DNA of 14,394 bases from an uncultured Bacilli bacterium (GCA_947629195.1 CANRCS010000015.1:1-14394); one strand, 5' to 3'; positions 6,357 to 13,254 are shown, counted from the stretch's first letter. Notes: generated from the sequence alone by a model not told the origin. Numbers and translations: made by a program.

Positions 6357-8621
6357 TTATTTTTTAGCTGATTCTAATGTTATTTCATTAGCAATTTTTT
6401 GCAAAGTTCCTTCGGCTAACATTCCTTTTGCTGTACTATTTCCTCCTTTAGCGATATCATCAGCAGCATCTATAAAATCTCCCCATAATTTATTTGCTTT
6501 ATTTTCATCACTAAACACGGATGTAAATAGTCCATGTAAATCATATATATTATGATTGTAATATGCACTTCCAATTTCATCAAATCCATTTATGCCTTTA
6601 CTATTTAGTGCGTCATTTAAAGATGTGTATACATCTACTATCCTATCATAACCACCATTATTAATGCCTCCACTTTTTCTCAAGGCTATAAATTCAGTTG
6701 CTCCTTCATTAATACCTGTATATTTATATTCTTTATCTTTTACATTCCACATTTTAAATCCAGTACCGTTATAATAATTACTTCCATCATGAGTAGCTTC
6801 ATGTATAAGATCGTGAACTCTAAACATTTTATCGTCAAGTACATTTATAGTTTTTTGATCACTAATCGATGTATTATATGCAATAAAATCTTTATTAGGC
6901 TTAGATATATTATATTGTTTGTCTGTTAATACTAATGTATTGGATGTTAAATCTACTTTATTAGAATTAAATTTATGATCTTTGTCGAATTGATTTAAAT
7001 AATCTGATACATTAGCAATGTCTTCGTAAAAAGTATCAATAATAACTTTTTGGTCATAAATACTTTCTGCGCCAATATTTCTATTATTCAAATTTAATAA
7101 TAATTTATTTTTTGTATTAGTTAAATATTGATTAATATTCATGCCATCAAACATAAATTTTGCATCCTTGTATTGAGTTATATTGTCAAAATCATGTGAT
7201 AATGTATATTTAACATCTGATTCAATTTTTCTTTTAAACATATTGACAATATCATCCGATGTTGGAGTGTAAATACCATTATTTGCATTGATGTTTGAAG
7301 ACATATCCCTACGAGTTTTGATATCGATTATGGTATTTTTAGGATCAATATTACCATCTAAAACATTATAAATATAATTACTAATATCGCTTGTATGGAC
7401 ATTTCCTTCTTTACCATAACCAAATAGTGGATCTATATTATTTTTTATTATATCTTTTGTTACTTTTGATTTTAGATATGATCCTGCTATACCACTAATT
7501 ATTTCACCACCAGCAATAGGTATTGCACCAGTTAAAGCATCTATACCTGCTTGTTTTAAACCACCATTATCCTGGAATATATTGATGAAATCTTCGTCTG
7601 ATTTGTAAGTAATTCCCTGTAACATAGTATTAACAAAAACTTCTGGTGCATTTGAAAGTCCTCCAATTGCTATATTTTGAAGTTTTCCACCTAATCCTTT
7701 TACTTCTGGGATATTACCAATAACATATTTGTCAATTGCTGCCTCTACAACTCCAGCGCCTGTTTTTAATGTTCCATAATTTAACAAGCTAGAATCTACA
7801 TGATATCCTTCATCCAATGCTTGATTTACTCCTTCGCCACCTCTTCCAAAGGCACTTAAGGCTACACCACCTGCACCAGTCGAAACCAAAGCGATATCTG
7901 ATAACATTTCACTAAAAGATGTTATTGTATTTGCAGTTTTACCATCTAAATCTATTGCACTATTATTCCCATGTGAATATAACGATTTATACCTCTCTAC
8001 TCCTGCTCCATCAGTATATGTATATTCTGGAGTCTCAGTAAAATATTTAATATTCTTTAGATTCTTTTCAACATCATTATAATATTCTTTTCTTGTTTTG
8101 CCCATAAAAGTATCATTTTTTAATATATCAAAGTTTACTTTGTCAATTGCTTCAGCAACATTACTTACTACACCAGATACAACTTTTGCGCCTGTTTTTA
8201 ACATTCCAGCTCCAATACTTTCTAGAGCAGTCTTAGCCGTTGCAGATATGGTTGCTCCTGCACCTTTTATTAAGTTTTTCAGTCTTTCTTTAAATGGTAA
8301 ATCAGATGCAGCTTTTATAGTATCAATACCATTTCTTTCTACTAAAGAATTTACTTGGCTTGCTAAAGCAGCGTCAGTAGATTCTATTTGACTTCTTATA
8401 CTTTCTACTTGTGAACGTATTTCTTTAGCCTTTTGAACAAATTCATTTACTTTAGCTTTTATAGTAGAAATCATTCCACGTATATCTAAATCTTCTGGAG
8501 GATTTAAACTATCCAAAGCACTATTTATTGATGATTGGGCAGCACTAGCTTCGCTTACCAATCTTGTTGCATTTGATATTGCTTGAGCAAATGCAGCGGC
8601 ATTATATTGATAACTTCCCAT
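6357..8621 (-). CDS. Putative type VII secreted toxin with C-terminal zinc-metalloprotease domain
   Basis: The 754-aa protein has three parts. Residues 1-105 form an Ala/Ser-rich helical hairpin like the export domains of type VIIb cargo. Residues about 110-390 are a Gly/Ala-rich region with several moderately hydrophobic stretches, typical of the pre-toxin or translocation middle of polymorphic toxins. The C-terminal 200 residues contain H607-E-A-T-H611 followed by I-N-E639-G-A-T-E643. HExxH plus a downstream NEG glutamate is the gluzincin zinc-peptidase signature (H607, H611 and probably E639 bind zinc; E608 is catalytic). The target is unknown. It starts in a TAATG overlap with the preceding helical protein, so translation is coupled, and a candidate immunity gene follows. 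I see no LXG motif, so it should not be called an LXG protein. A self-processing protease is an alternative to a toxin. Confidence 0.85.
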   Translation of the reverse strand: MGSYQYNAAAFAQAISNATRLVSEASAAQSSINSALDSLNPPEDLDIRGMISTIKAKVNEFVQKAKEIRSQVESIRSQIESTDAALASQVNSLVERNGIDTIKAASDLPFKERLKNLIKGAGATISATAKTALESIGAGMLKTGAKVVSGVVSNVAEAIDKVNFDILKNDTFMGKTRKEYYNDVEKNLKNIKYFTETPEYTYTDGAGVERYKSLYSHGNNSAIDLDGKTANTITSFSEMLSDIALVSTGAGGVALSAFGRGGEGVNQALDEGYHVDSSLLNYGTLKTGAGVVEAAIDKYVIGNIPEVKGLGGKLQNIAIGGLSNAPEVFVNTMLQGITYKSDEDFINIFQDNGGLKQAGIDALTGAIPIAGGEIISGIAGSYLKSKVTKDIIKNNIDPLFGYGKEGNVHTSDISNYIYNVLDGNIDPKNTIIDIKTRRDMSSNINANNGIYTPTSDDIVNMFKRKIESDVKYTLSHDFDNITQYKDAKFMFDGMNINQYLTNTKNKLLLNLNNRNIGAESIYDQKVIIDTFYEDIANVSDYLNQFDKDHKFNSNKVDLTSNTLVLTDKQYNISKPNKDFIAYNTSISDQKTINVLDDKMFRVHDLIHEATHDGSNYYNGTGFKMWNVKDKEYKYTGINEGATEFIALRKSGGINNGGYDRIVDVYTSLNDALNSKGINGFDEIGSAYYNHNIYDLHGLFTSVFSDENKANKLWGDFIDAADDIAKGGNSTAKGMLAEGTLQKIANEITLESAKK

Positions 8622-9130
8622 TATATATTCGCATCCTTTACTTCTGGTATTTCTGGAAATGTGGGAGCAGGTCCATAGGGTCCTAATGATGGTGGGTATG
8701 ATGCTAATACACTATTGAATTGTTCTTTTAATTTTAAGGCTTTTGCTCTCTCTTTTTCTGCTTCTGCTTTCTTTTTTGAACAATATCCTCTAATGGTTGA
8801 TATCATTGATTCAACACTTGATGATATTTCACCTTTTATTGATTGTGCAGAAGATACAGTATTTGCCCCTACTGGTTTTCCATTTATTTTTAATCCTGAT
8901 TGTAAACTTTGACCTACTGCTGCCATTGTAGAAAGTGCTCCATCCAGCATACCTGGTATTGATTTTGCTGTAGCGGCACATGCTGCAGCTTGTAAAATTT
9001 TGGAATTGAGTTCTTTTATTTTTGCTATTGGTGCCTGTGCTTGACTAACAATTGATTTTAAAGAAGCAGCTTTTGCTCTTTGAGCCTGTCTTAACGCTTC
9101 TTCTGCAGCTCTTGCTTCTTCTTCAGTCAT
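8621..9130 (-). CDS. Helical type VII accessory protein with Pro-rich tail
   Basis: This 169-aa protein is Ala/Lys/Ser-rich and predicted helical over residues 1-57 and about 95-142, ending in a short Pro-rich tail (about 145-163). It has no signal peptide or membrane helix. I do not recognise the family. Its size, composition and position directly upstream of the 754-aa effector match the small helical targeting partners that pair with effector N-termini in type VIIb loci. It is joined to both neighbours by TAATG overlaps: its ATG overlaps the stop of the DUF4176 gene and its TAA overlaps the effector start. That implies tight translational coupling and near-equal synthesis with the effector. 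It carries two cysteines (C51, C117), which may or may not be paired. Confidence 0.82.
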   Translation of the reverse strand: MTEEEARAAEEALRQAQRAKAASLKSIVSQAQAPIAKIKELNSKILQAAACAATAKSIPGMLDGALSTMAAVGQSLQSGLKINGKPVGANTVSSAQSIKGEISSSVESMISTIRGYCSKKKAEAEKERAKALKLKEQFNSVLASYPPSLGPYGPAPTFPEIPEVKDANI

Positions 9131-9405
9131 TATTTGTCTCCTGAGTTATTTTTAAGTACTTCTTGTAATTTTTGTTCTTCTTCATCTCTCAATCCAAAAT
9201 GAAAAATCTTAGTAATTTGGTTATGATTAAATAAAAATGTTTGTTTTGATGATATTATCCCTTCTGGATATAAACATCCACTATAATCATAAACTTTTTC
9301 TACATCATCTTCTGAAGATGTGCAAAAACCTGTTATCATTAATCTTTTTTCTGCATCCTTTAATAAAACAACTGTACCTATTGGTAAATATTTTTCTGTA
9401 CTCAT
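9130..9405 (-). CDS. DUF4176-family protein of a type VII secretion locus
   Basis: The 91-aa protein matches the DUF4176 pattern as I recall it: YLPIGTVVLLKDAEKRLMITG (residues 6-26, quoted in part), then VYDYSGCLYPEGI near residue 38 and a TFLFNHNQI segment, forming a small beta-rich fold. Its function is unestablished, but it recurs beside WXG100 and effector genes in Bacillota type VIIb loci, where a chaperone or accessory role is suspected. The start ATG at 9405 follows AGGGAGA. An intrinsic terminator separates it from the two WXG100 genes upstream, so it depends on read-through or a promoter I cannot see. Its TAA overlaps the next start (TAATG). Confidence 0.85.
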   Translation of the reverse strand: MSTEKYLPIGTVVLLKDAEKRLMITGFCTSSEDDVEKVYDYSGCLYPEGIISSKQTFLFNHNQITKIFHFGLRDEEEQKLQEVLKNNSGDK

Positions 9406-9433
9406 TTCTTATTTCTCCCTTTTTATATATACT

Positions 9434-9465
9434 TAAAAAAAGATCTTCTATGATTGTAGAAGATC
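9434..9465 (-). terminator. Intra-operon terminator after the WXG100 pair
   Basis: A 9-bp stem GATCTTCTA/TAGAAGATC (9442-9450 with 9457-9465), 6-base loop, then seven T residues on the minus strand. The stop codon of the upstream gene is inside the stem. Only about 29 bases remain before the next coding start, so the downstream genes probably rely on partial read-through, giving more WXG100 protein than effector. Confidence 0.8.
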
Positions 9466-9753
9466 ATTTGCTTGATTTTGTATTGTTTGATCTGCTGTTT
9501 GATATGTTTCTACTGTTTGTGTTAAAAATTGTGAATAACTTTCCACAGCTGTATAAAATCCTTCAAATTTTCTTGATAACTCTTTGAATTTATTATATAA
9601 TTCTGCTCCAGCATTACTTTTTAATGTTGCATCTGTATTTACTGTTTCCATTTGTTGACTTGTTTCATTTAATATTTGTTCCATTCTTTTTGCGCCTTGT
9701 GATAAGGTAGCTGCAATTTGATTTACTTGTTCATATGATATTTTTTCTATCAT
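9448..9753 (-). CDS. WXG100-like protein lacking the WxG turn but with a YxxxD tail motif
   Basis: At 101 aa, with two long helices (about 5-43 and 50-98), this has the size and shape of an ESAT-6/WXG100 protein, which are dimeric helical hairpins exported by type VII systems. The turn reads L-K-S-N-A-G (44-49), so the Trp is missing. The C-terminal helix contains Y84-Q-T-A-D88, a match to the YxxxD/E secretion motif. Start ATG 9753 has AAAGGAGG upstream, 19 bases after the stop of the first WXG100 gene. A heterodimer with that neighbour is the natural inference. The gene ends inside a strong terminator stem. Confidence 0.88.
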   Translation of the reverse strand: MIEKISYEQVNQIAATLSQGAKRMEQILNETSQQMETVNTDATLKSNAGAELYNKFKELSRKFEGFYTAVESYSQFLTQTVETYQTADQTIQNQANDLLQS

Positions 9754-9772
9754 TTTAATTTTCCTCCTTTAA

Positions 9773-10063
9773 TTATAATCTACTTGCTGCACTTGATATA
9801 TCATCTTGTAATCTTTGCAATGTTTCTGATGTTTGTATTAAAAATGTTCCGTAATCTTCTATTATTTTTCCTAAATTTTCTATTGGTTCTTTGTATTCAT
9901 TTACTTTTGCAACATAACTTTGGTTATCTGCACCTTGCCATCCATTTTTTAATTCTTCTACCGCATTATATATTTTTGTAACTTCGTTTGCGTATTCTGC
10001 TGCTTTTCCTTGTACGTTTTGTCCCAAACTTCTTATTCCTTGCATATCTGCACTTATGTTCAT
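9773..10063 (-). CDS. WXG100 (EsxA-like) type VII secretion protein
   Basis: This 96-aa protein is a standard WXG100 member: helix one (about 5-39), the turn N40-G-W42-Q-G44, and helix two (about 48-92). Such proteins are exported without a signal peptide by ESX/Ess machines, as homo- or heterodimers, and help export effectors encoded beside them. It lacks a YxxxD/E motif in its C-terminal helix; the adjacent protein has one. It is the first gene of the operon, with AAGGAGG before ATG 10063 and a strong promoter about 70 bases upstream. I leave the symbol empty because WXG100 paralogs are numerous and the secretion core is not in this window. Confidence 0.93.
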   Translation of the reverse strand: MNISADMQGIRSLGQNVQGKAAEYANEVTKIYNAVEELKNGWQGADNQSYVAKVNEYKEPIENLGKIIEDYGTFLIQTSETLQRLQDDISSAASRL

Positions 10064-10134
10064 TTTAATTCCTCCTTCTATTTTATCTAGTCATAAACTG
10101 TTAATAAATTATCGTACTAACATTTTACATATTT

Positions 10135-10165
10135 AGTATAGCATAAGAAACCCATATATTGTCAA
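10135..10165 (-). promoter_or_regulatory. Promoter of the type VII cargo operon
   Basis: On the minus strand a perfect TTGACA (10165-10160), a 19-base spacer and an extended -10 TGCTATACT (TATACT at 10140-10135). The predicted start leaves about 65 bases of leader before the first WXG100 gene. The long spacer may be offset by the extended -10. Confidence 0.75.
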
Positions 10166-10208
10166 GAAGATTTCAATATTTTTTTCTTTATTTTTAATAA
10201 AATCATGC

Positions 10209-10243
10209 AAATAAAATAAAAAATAAGTAAATATTTACCTATT
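10209..10243 (-). terminator. Rho-independent terminator after the LysM gene
   Basis: An imperfect 9-10-bp stem (10222-10243, with one G-T pair) is followed on the minus strand by a T-rich tail, TTTTTTATTTTATTTG. It insulates the LysM gene from the type VII operon promoter. Confidence 0.7.
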
Positions 10244-10245
10244 TT

Positions 10246-10704
10246 CTAATTATTTTTATTGTAAGTTATTAATTGGTCTGGAAGTAAATAGATGTTTGGA
10301 TTTTGAAATAATAATTCTAATGATGGTGCATTTAATTCTGTAGTTATTTTCTCTAAAGTATCCCCTTGTTTAGTAATTAAAACATCAACACCATCTTTTG
10401 GTACTAATAATACTTGATTTTCATATATATAATCATTTACATCTAATCCATTAATATTAGCTAATTTTTCCGCAGTAGTTTGATGTTCTTGAGCAATCTT
10501 ATAAAGATTATCTCCTTTTTTGATTGTATAATAATCAAATATAGATGGTTTTGGTATAGGTACTATTATTTTAGAACCTACTGTAATATTTTCTAGAGTG
10601 CTGATATCTTTATTTATTTCATAAAGTGTTTGTAAAGTAGTATTAAATTTATTTGCTATTTTTTCTAAGGTATCTCCTTCTTGAACAGTATATATATCAT
10701 ACAT
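10246..10704 (-). CDS. Protein of three LysM domains, no signal peptide
   Basis: The 152-aa protein is three consecutive LysM domains with little else: residues about 5-50 (YTVQEGDTLEKIANKFN), 58-102 (YYTIKKGDNLYKIAQEH) and 108-148 (LITKQGDTLEKITTELN, the most divergent). LysM domains bind N-acetylglucosamine polymers such as peptidoglycan. There is no signal peptide, membrane anchor or catalytic domain, so how it would reach the wall is unclear; cytoplasmic LysM proteins are known among spore-coat morphogens, but nothing here shows sporulation. I chose ATG 10704 because AGGGGGA lies 6 bases before it; the ATG two codons earlier is almost on top of that site. A terminator follows, and the thioredoxin-like gene lies 72 bases upstream. 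Confidence 0.9.
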   Translation of the reverse strand: MYDIYTVQEGDTLEKIANKFNTTLQTLYEINKDISTLENITVGSKIIVPIPKPSIFDYYTIKKGDNLYKIAQEHQTTAEKLANINGLDVNDYIYENQVLLVPKDGVDVLITKQGDTLEKITTELNAPSLELLFQNPNIYLLPDQLITYNKNN

Positions 10705-10710
10705 AATCAT

Positions 10711-10717
10711 TCCCCCT
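10711..10717 (-). promoter_or_regulatory. Ribosome binding site fixing the LysM gene start
   Basis: AGGGGGA on the minus strand has workable spacing to ATG 10704 but directly abuts the in-frame ATG at 10710. Confidence 0.6.
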
Positions 10718-10776
10718 ACATAATAATATGAAAAAAATATAAAAATATTATTTAATATCTTTATATTTTTAATTTA

Positions 10777-11442
10777 TTATTCATTAATTATTCCATTATC
10801 TTTTAACCATGAAATTGTTGCATCTTTTTCTTTATAACCAATTGTATATTTTGTAATTTTATTATTATTTGTAATAATTAATGTAGGAGTTCCAAAATCA
10901 CTTGACTTAAATAATGAACTTGAACTATAGAATTGTTTGTTTTCACTTTCACTTAATGTATCTGTATCAAAGTAATTTACAGTTATTCCATATTCTTTTA
11001 CTATTTCTTCTAGTATTGGAACAAATTTTTGACAGAAACTACAAGTTGGACGTGCGATTAATATTAAATTATCTTTTTCTTCTTTTACTAATTGTTCATA
11101 TCCATTACATGATACTTTTGGTAAATTGCTTTCAGCATCTTGTTCTATACTATCTGTTTCATTATCACATTTGATTTCAGTCAAACTAATTTCTTTACCT
11201 GAATCTTTACTTTCAGAACTATTAGCTGATACTATTACTGCAATTAAAGCAACTATTATTATAACAATAATTAAAATAGTACTATTAGTTTTTTCTTTTT
11301 TATCATTTGTACTTTTTTTAGGAGTTTCAACTTCTTCTTCCTTTTCTAGTAGAGTTTCTTTTACAACTTCTTCTTTAGGTGCTTTAACAACTTTCTTAGT
11401 TGATGTATTTCCCTTTTTAGATGTATTCTTTTTATTTGCCAT
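10777..11442 (-). CDS. Membrane-anchored thioredoxin-like protein
   Basis: The 221-aa protein has a Lys/Glu-rich cytoplasmic N-terminus (1-53), one transmembrane helix (about 55-72) and an external thioredoxin-like domain (about 110-221). C134-S-F-C137 is the redox-active CxxC and GTP186T carries the cis-proline that packs against it. Two further cysteines, C92 and C112, lie between the membrane and the active site and could form a disulfide. It probably reduces, forms or isomerises disulfides, or traps a thiol substrate, outside the membrane; the partner is unknown. The CSFC dipeptide differs from thioredoxin's CGPC. I chose ATG 11442, 8 bases after AGGAAG; a GTG three codons upstream overlaps that site. 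It has its own promoter. Confidence 0.85.
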   Translation of the reverse strand: MANKKNTSKKGNTSTKKVVKAPKEEVVKETLLEKEEEVETPKKSTNDKKEKTNSTILIIVIIIVALIAVIVSANSSESKDSGKEISLTEIKCDNETDSIEQDAESNLPKVSCNGYEQLVKEEKDNLILIARPTCSFCQKFVPILEEIVKEYGITVNYFDTDTLSESENKQFYSSSSLFKSSDFGTPTLIITNNNKITKYTIGYKEKDATISWLKDNGIINE

Positions 11443-11450
11443 ACTATTCA

Positions 11451-11456
11451 CTTCCT
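11451..11456 (-). promoter_or_regulatory. Ribosome binding site fixing the thioredoxin-like gene start
   Basis: AGGAAG with an 8-base spacer to ATG 11442; the in-frame GTG (11451-11449) overlaps it and is a poorer choice. Confidence 0.6.
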
Positions 11457-11466
11457 TTACATATAA

Positions 11467-11495
11467 ATTATATATATAAATAATTTTTTTCTCAA
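11467..11495 (-). promoter_or_regulatory. Promoter of the thioredoxin-like gene
   Basis: On the minus strand TTGAGA (11495-11490), a 17-base A/T-only spacer and a perfect TATAAT (11472-11467). It lies in the 80-base gap between the last small DUF1292-like gene and the thioredoxin-like gene. Confidence 0.7.
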
Positions 11496-11522
11496 TACTT
11501 TTTACAGAATTTTCACAATAAA

Positions 11523-11732
11523 TTATAGATATTCCTTTAATAAATCTATTATTTCTTTATTATTTTCTCTAATTAATTTCATATTGTTTTTTTGTTTAAC
11601 GACAAAATAATCATTATCCTCATTAATATTAACTAATAAAGCATAAGAATAATTATTATAAATTATTTTGTTTGCTACAAAATATTCTTTATTATTATTT
11701 AATTCTAGTATCTCATCTTTTTCAAATATCAT
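11523..11732 (-). CDS. Small DUF1292-like protein (copy C)
   Basis: This 69-aa protein is predicted mostly beta: DEILELNNNKEYFVANKI, then NYSYALLVNINEDNDYFVVKQ, ending in a short helix. The order of strands, the acidic 'NEDND' turn after a 'YALLV' strand and the terminal helix match the DUF1292 pattern as I recall it, and it is clearly related to the protein at 12325-12540 (NYFVASI...KYGLLVNVKEDND). Function is unknown for the family. It starts 14 bases after the 175-aa gene stop, with TAGGAGAAG before ATG 11732, and is probably co-transcribed and made as its partner. I see no clear terminator behind it. Confidence 0.78.
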   Translation of the reverse strand: MIFEKDEILELNNNKEYFVANKIIYNNYSYALLVNINEDNDYFVVKQKNNMKLIRENNKEIIDLLKEYL

Positions 11733-11746
11733 ATAATCTTCTCCTA

Positions 11747-12274
11747 TTATATATTTCTAATTGCATTTATATATTTTTTATCTATTTTAAATTGATTAAT
11801 AAAATCTTTATCTGGCTTTCTAACTTTTTCTATTGTAAGTTCTTTGAGAAAAATTTGTTCACCTATAATTTCTCTTTTCTTTTTATTTGTATTGTAATCT
11901 TTTTTTATTTTTTTATAATAGTCTGGTTCTAATTTTATACTTTTATGTCCATATACTTTAAATTTATTATTGATATTAATTGACTTTAATTGATATTTAG
12001 AATCATCTACATTTTGATCATATATTTGTTTTAGTAATACACCTATTTCAACTAGTGTCGACTCTGATTTTACATCTAGTAATTCTATTGTATTATTTTC
12101 ATTTATTTTTATTTCAGATACATAAATAAGTATTGTATCTTCATCTTCTTTACCATTACTATAAGATAAATATTCTTTATTTGTAGAAATAATGGAAAAA
12201 CAATTTAATATTTGATATTTATGTTTTGATTTATTTTCATCTTCTACAACTATAATACCATTGTCTTCTTTCAT
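11747..12274 (-). CDS. Protein with DUF1292-like N-terminus and basic C-terminus
   Basis: The 175-aa protein is not recognised as a whole. Residues about 5-90 read as a longer version of the DUF1292-like beta domain found in the neighbouring small genes (IIVVEDENKSKHKY..., EYLSYSNGKEDEDTILIYVSEI, ENNTIELLDV, then a helix). Residues about 105-175 are Lys-rich and could bind nucleic acid or acidic partners. No membrane segment is present. Start ATG 12274 follows AGAGGAAG. An intrinsic terminator lies only about 20 bases upstream, so expression needs read-through or a promoter inside the previous gene; a TTGACA at 12344-12339 with GATAAA 16 bases later is a weak candidate. Confidence 0.75.
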   Translation of the reverse strand: MKEDNGIIVVEDENKSKHKYQILNCFSIISTNKEYLSYSNGKEDEDTILIYVSEIKINENNTIELLDVKSESTLVEIGVLLKQIYDQNVDDSKYQLKSININNKFKVYGHKSIKLEPDYYKKIKKDYNTNKKKREIIGEQIFLKELTIEKVRKPDKDFINQFKIDKKYINAIRNI

Positions 12275-12293
12275 AATCTTCCTCTTTCCATAT

Positions 12294-12323
12294 TAAAAAT
12301 GATAAATGGTATTTCATTTATCA
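12294..12323 (-). terminator. Intergenic terminator inside the DUF1292-like cluster
   Basis: A 9-bp stem TGATAAATG/CATTTATCA (12300-12308 with 12315-12323), 6-base loop, then five T residues on the minus strand. It follows the 71-aa gene and lies 20 bases before the 175-aa gene, so it may tune rather than end transcription. Confidence 0.7.
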
Positions 12324-12324
12324 C

Positions 12325-12540
12325 TTAATCTAATTGTTTGTCAAATAAATTATATAATTCTTTATTATCATCTACTTTTGTAACCGTTTTATCATTATTT
12401 ATCTTAACAATCATAGTATCATTATCTTCTTTAACATTAACCAATAATCCATACTTAGAATTATCATAATCTACAATTGATGCAACAAAATAATTTTGAT
12501 TATTTTCTAAAGTAACCATTTGTTCTAATTCTATTGACAT
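12325..12540 (-). CDS. Small DUF1292-like protein (copy B)
   Basis: This 71-aa beta-rich protein (VTLENNQNYFVASIVDYD, KYGLLVNVKEDNDTMIVKI, then a terminal helix DNKELYNLFDKQL) closely resembles the 69-aa protein at 11523-11732, in strand order and in the LVNxxEDND turn, and more distantly the 91-aa protein at 13312-13587. The DUF1292 label is from memory of the pattern and is tentative; its function is unknown. Its ATG at 12540 overlaps the TAA of the coiled-coil gene upstream (TAATG), which implies translational coupling and suggests the two proteins act together. A terminator follows directly after its stop codon. Confidence 0.78.
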   Translation of the reverse strand: MSIELEQMVTLENNQNYFVASIVDYDNSKYGLLVNVKEDNDTMIVKINNDKTVTKVDDNKELYNLFDKQLD

Positions 12541-13193
12541 TATATCATCCCCGTTTCAGTTATTATATCATTTTTAGTAGCAAACGATTTAACTCTCGAT
12601 TTCATACTATTCCATTTATCAGTTTTTTTAAATGCTTCAACCCAGTTAGAGACAGGAACAATATTTTTTTCAACTTTATAAGTTTCTTTTAAAATAATAT
12701 TATTTTTAATTTCATTAGGTTCTATTATTTCTATTTTATTTTTTTCATCAGTATTTGGTAAAGTAATAATATTGTCTAATGTTTTAATTATTTCATCTTG
12801 ATTTATTTCGGGAATTTCTATTTGAATATCATTATTATTTTTGACCTCTTCTTGTTTTTGTTCATTTTCATTATTATCTTCTAATTTTAAATTATATATA
12901 TAGTCAATTATATCTTGTGTACTTTTGTTTTTAAATATATTGTTTTCTTCACTAATTGGAAAATCTGGTAAATCTTTAAGAAAATCTTCAGGTTCCTCTT
13001 TTTCTACTGACGTATTCTCAATCAATATTCTGTTTTTATTTTCTTCTTCTTTTTTTTCTTTTAAAATGCTAATAACATCACTAAATAAACTAATTAGATT
13101 GTTAACTTGTTTTATATGACTATTTTCAAAATCAATTATACTTTCTTCTAAACATTTAATTTTTTCCTCAAGTTTTTCTACTTCATTATTCAT
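12540..13193 (-). CDS. Coiled-coil acidic protein of unknown function
   Basis: I do not recognise this 217-aa protein. Residues 1-57 are a heptad-like coiled coil (VEKLEEKIKCLEESIIDFEN...), residues about 58-165 are a Glu/Asn/Ile-rich linker that looks disordered, and the C-terminal 45 residues (VPVSNWVEAFKKTDKWNSMK...) are basic with two Trp and may be the functional end. No membrane segment or signal peptide is seen. Start ATG 13193 follows GTGGGGA with a promoter upstream, making it the first gene of a unit with the small DUF1292-like gene it overlaps. A scaffold or adaptor joining other proteins is a guess from the layout only. Confidence 0.78.
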   Translation of the reverse strand: MNNEVEKLEEKIKCLEESIIDFENSHIKQVNNLISLFSDVISILKEKKEEENKNRILIENTSVEKEEPEDFLKDLPDFPISEENNIFKNKSTQDIIDYIYNLKLEDNNENEQKQEEVKNNNDIQIEIPEINQDEIIKTLDNIITLPNTDEKNKIEIIEPNEIKNNIILKETYKVEKNIVPVSNWVEAFKKTDKWNSMKSRVKSFATKNDIITETGMI

Positions 13194-13224
13194 TTTAAGT
13201 CCCCACTTTCTACTCTATGTATGT

Positions 13225-13254
13225 ATTATAACATAATTTAGAGATATAATACAA
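13225..13254 (-). promoter_or_regulatory. Promoter of the coiled-coil/DUF1292-like unit
   Basis: On the minus strand a weak -35 TTGTAT (13254-13249), an 18-base spacer and a perfect TATAAT (13230-13225). It lies in the 118-base gap between two units of the cluster. Confidence 0.55.

Noticed and set aside
6357..8621. LXG-domain toxin label for the 754-aa protein
   Set aside because: The N-terminus is a helical hairpin of the right kind, but I see no clear LXG motif, so only a general type VII effector call is supported.
10722..10752. Hairpin between the thioredoxin-like and LysM genes as a terminator
   Set aside because: The 8-bp stem is entirely A/T with a 15-base loop and lacks a convincing T-tract after it.
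11672..11932. Plus-strand frame of 86 codons rich in Phe, Ile and Tyr
   Set aside because: It is the antisense shadow of AT-rich minus-strand genes with no ribosome binding site; the same applies to the plus-strand frames near 6262, 8098, 8715, 9237, 9784, 10914, 11126 and 12925.
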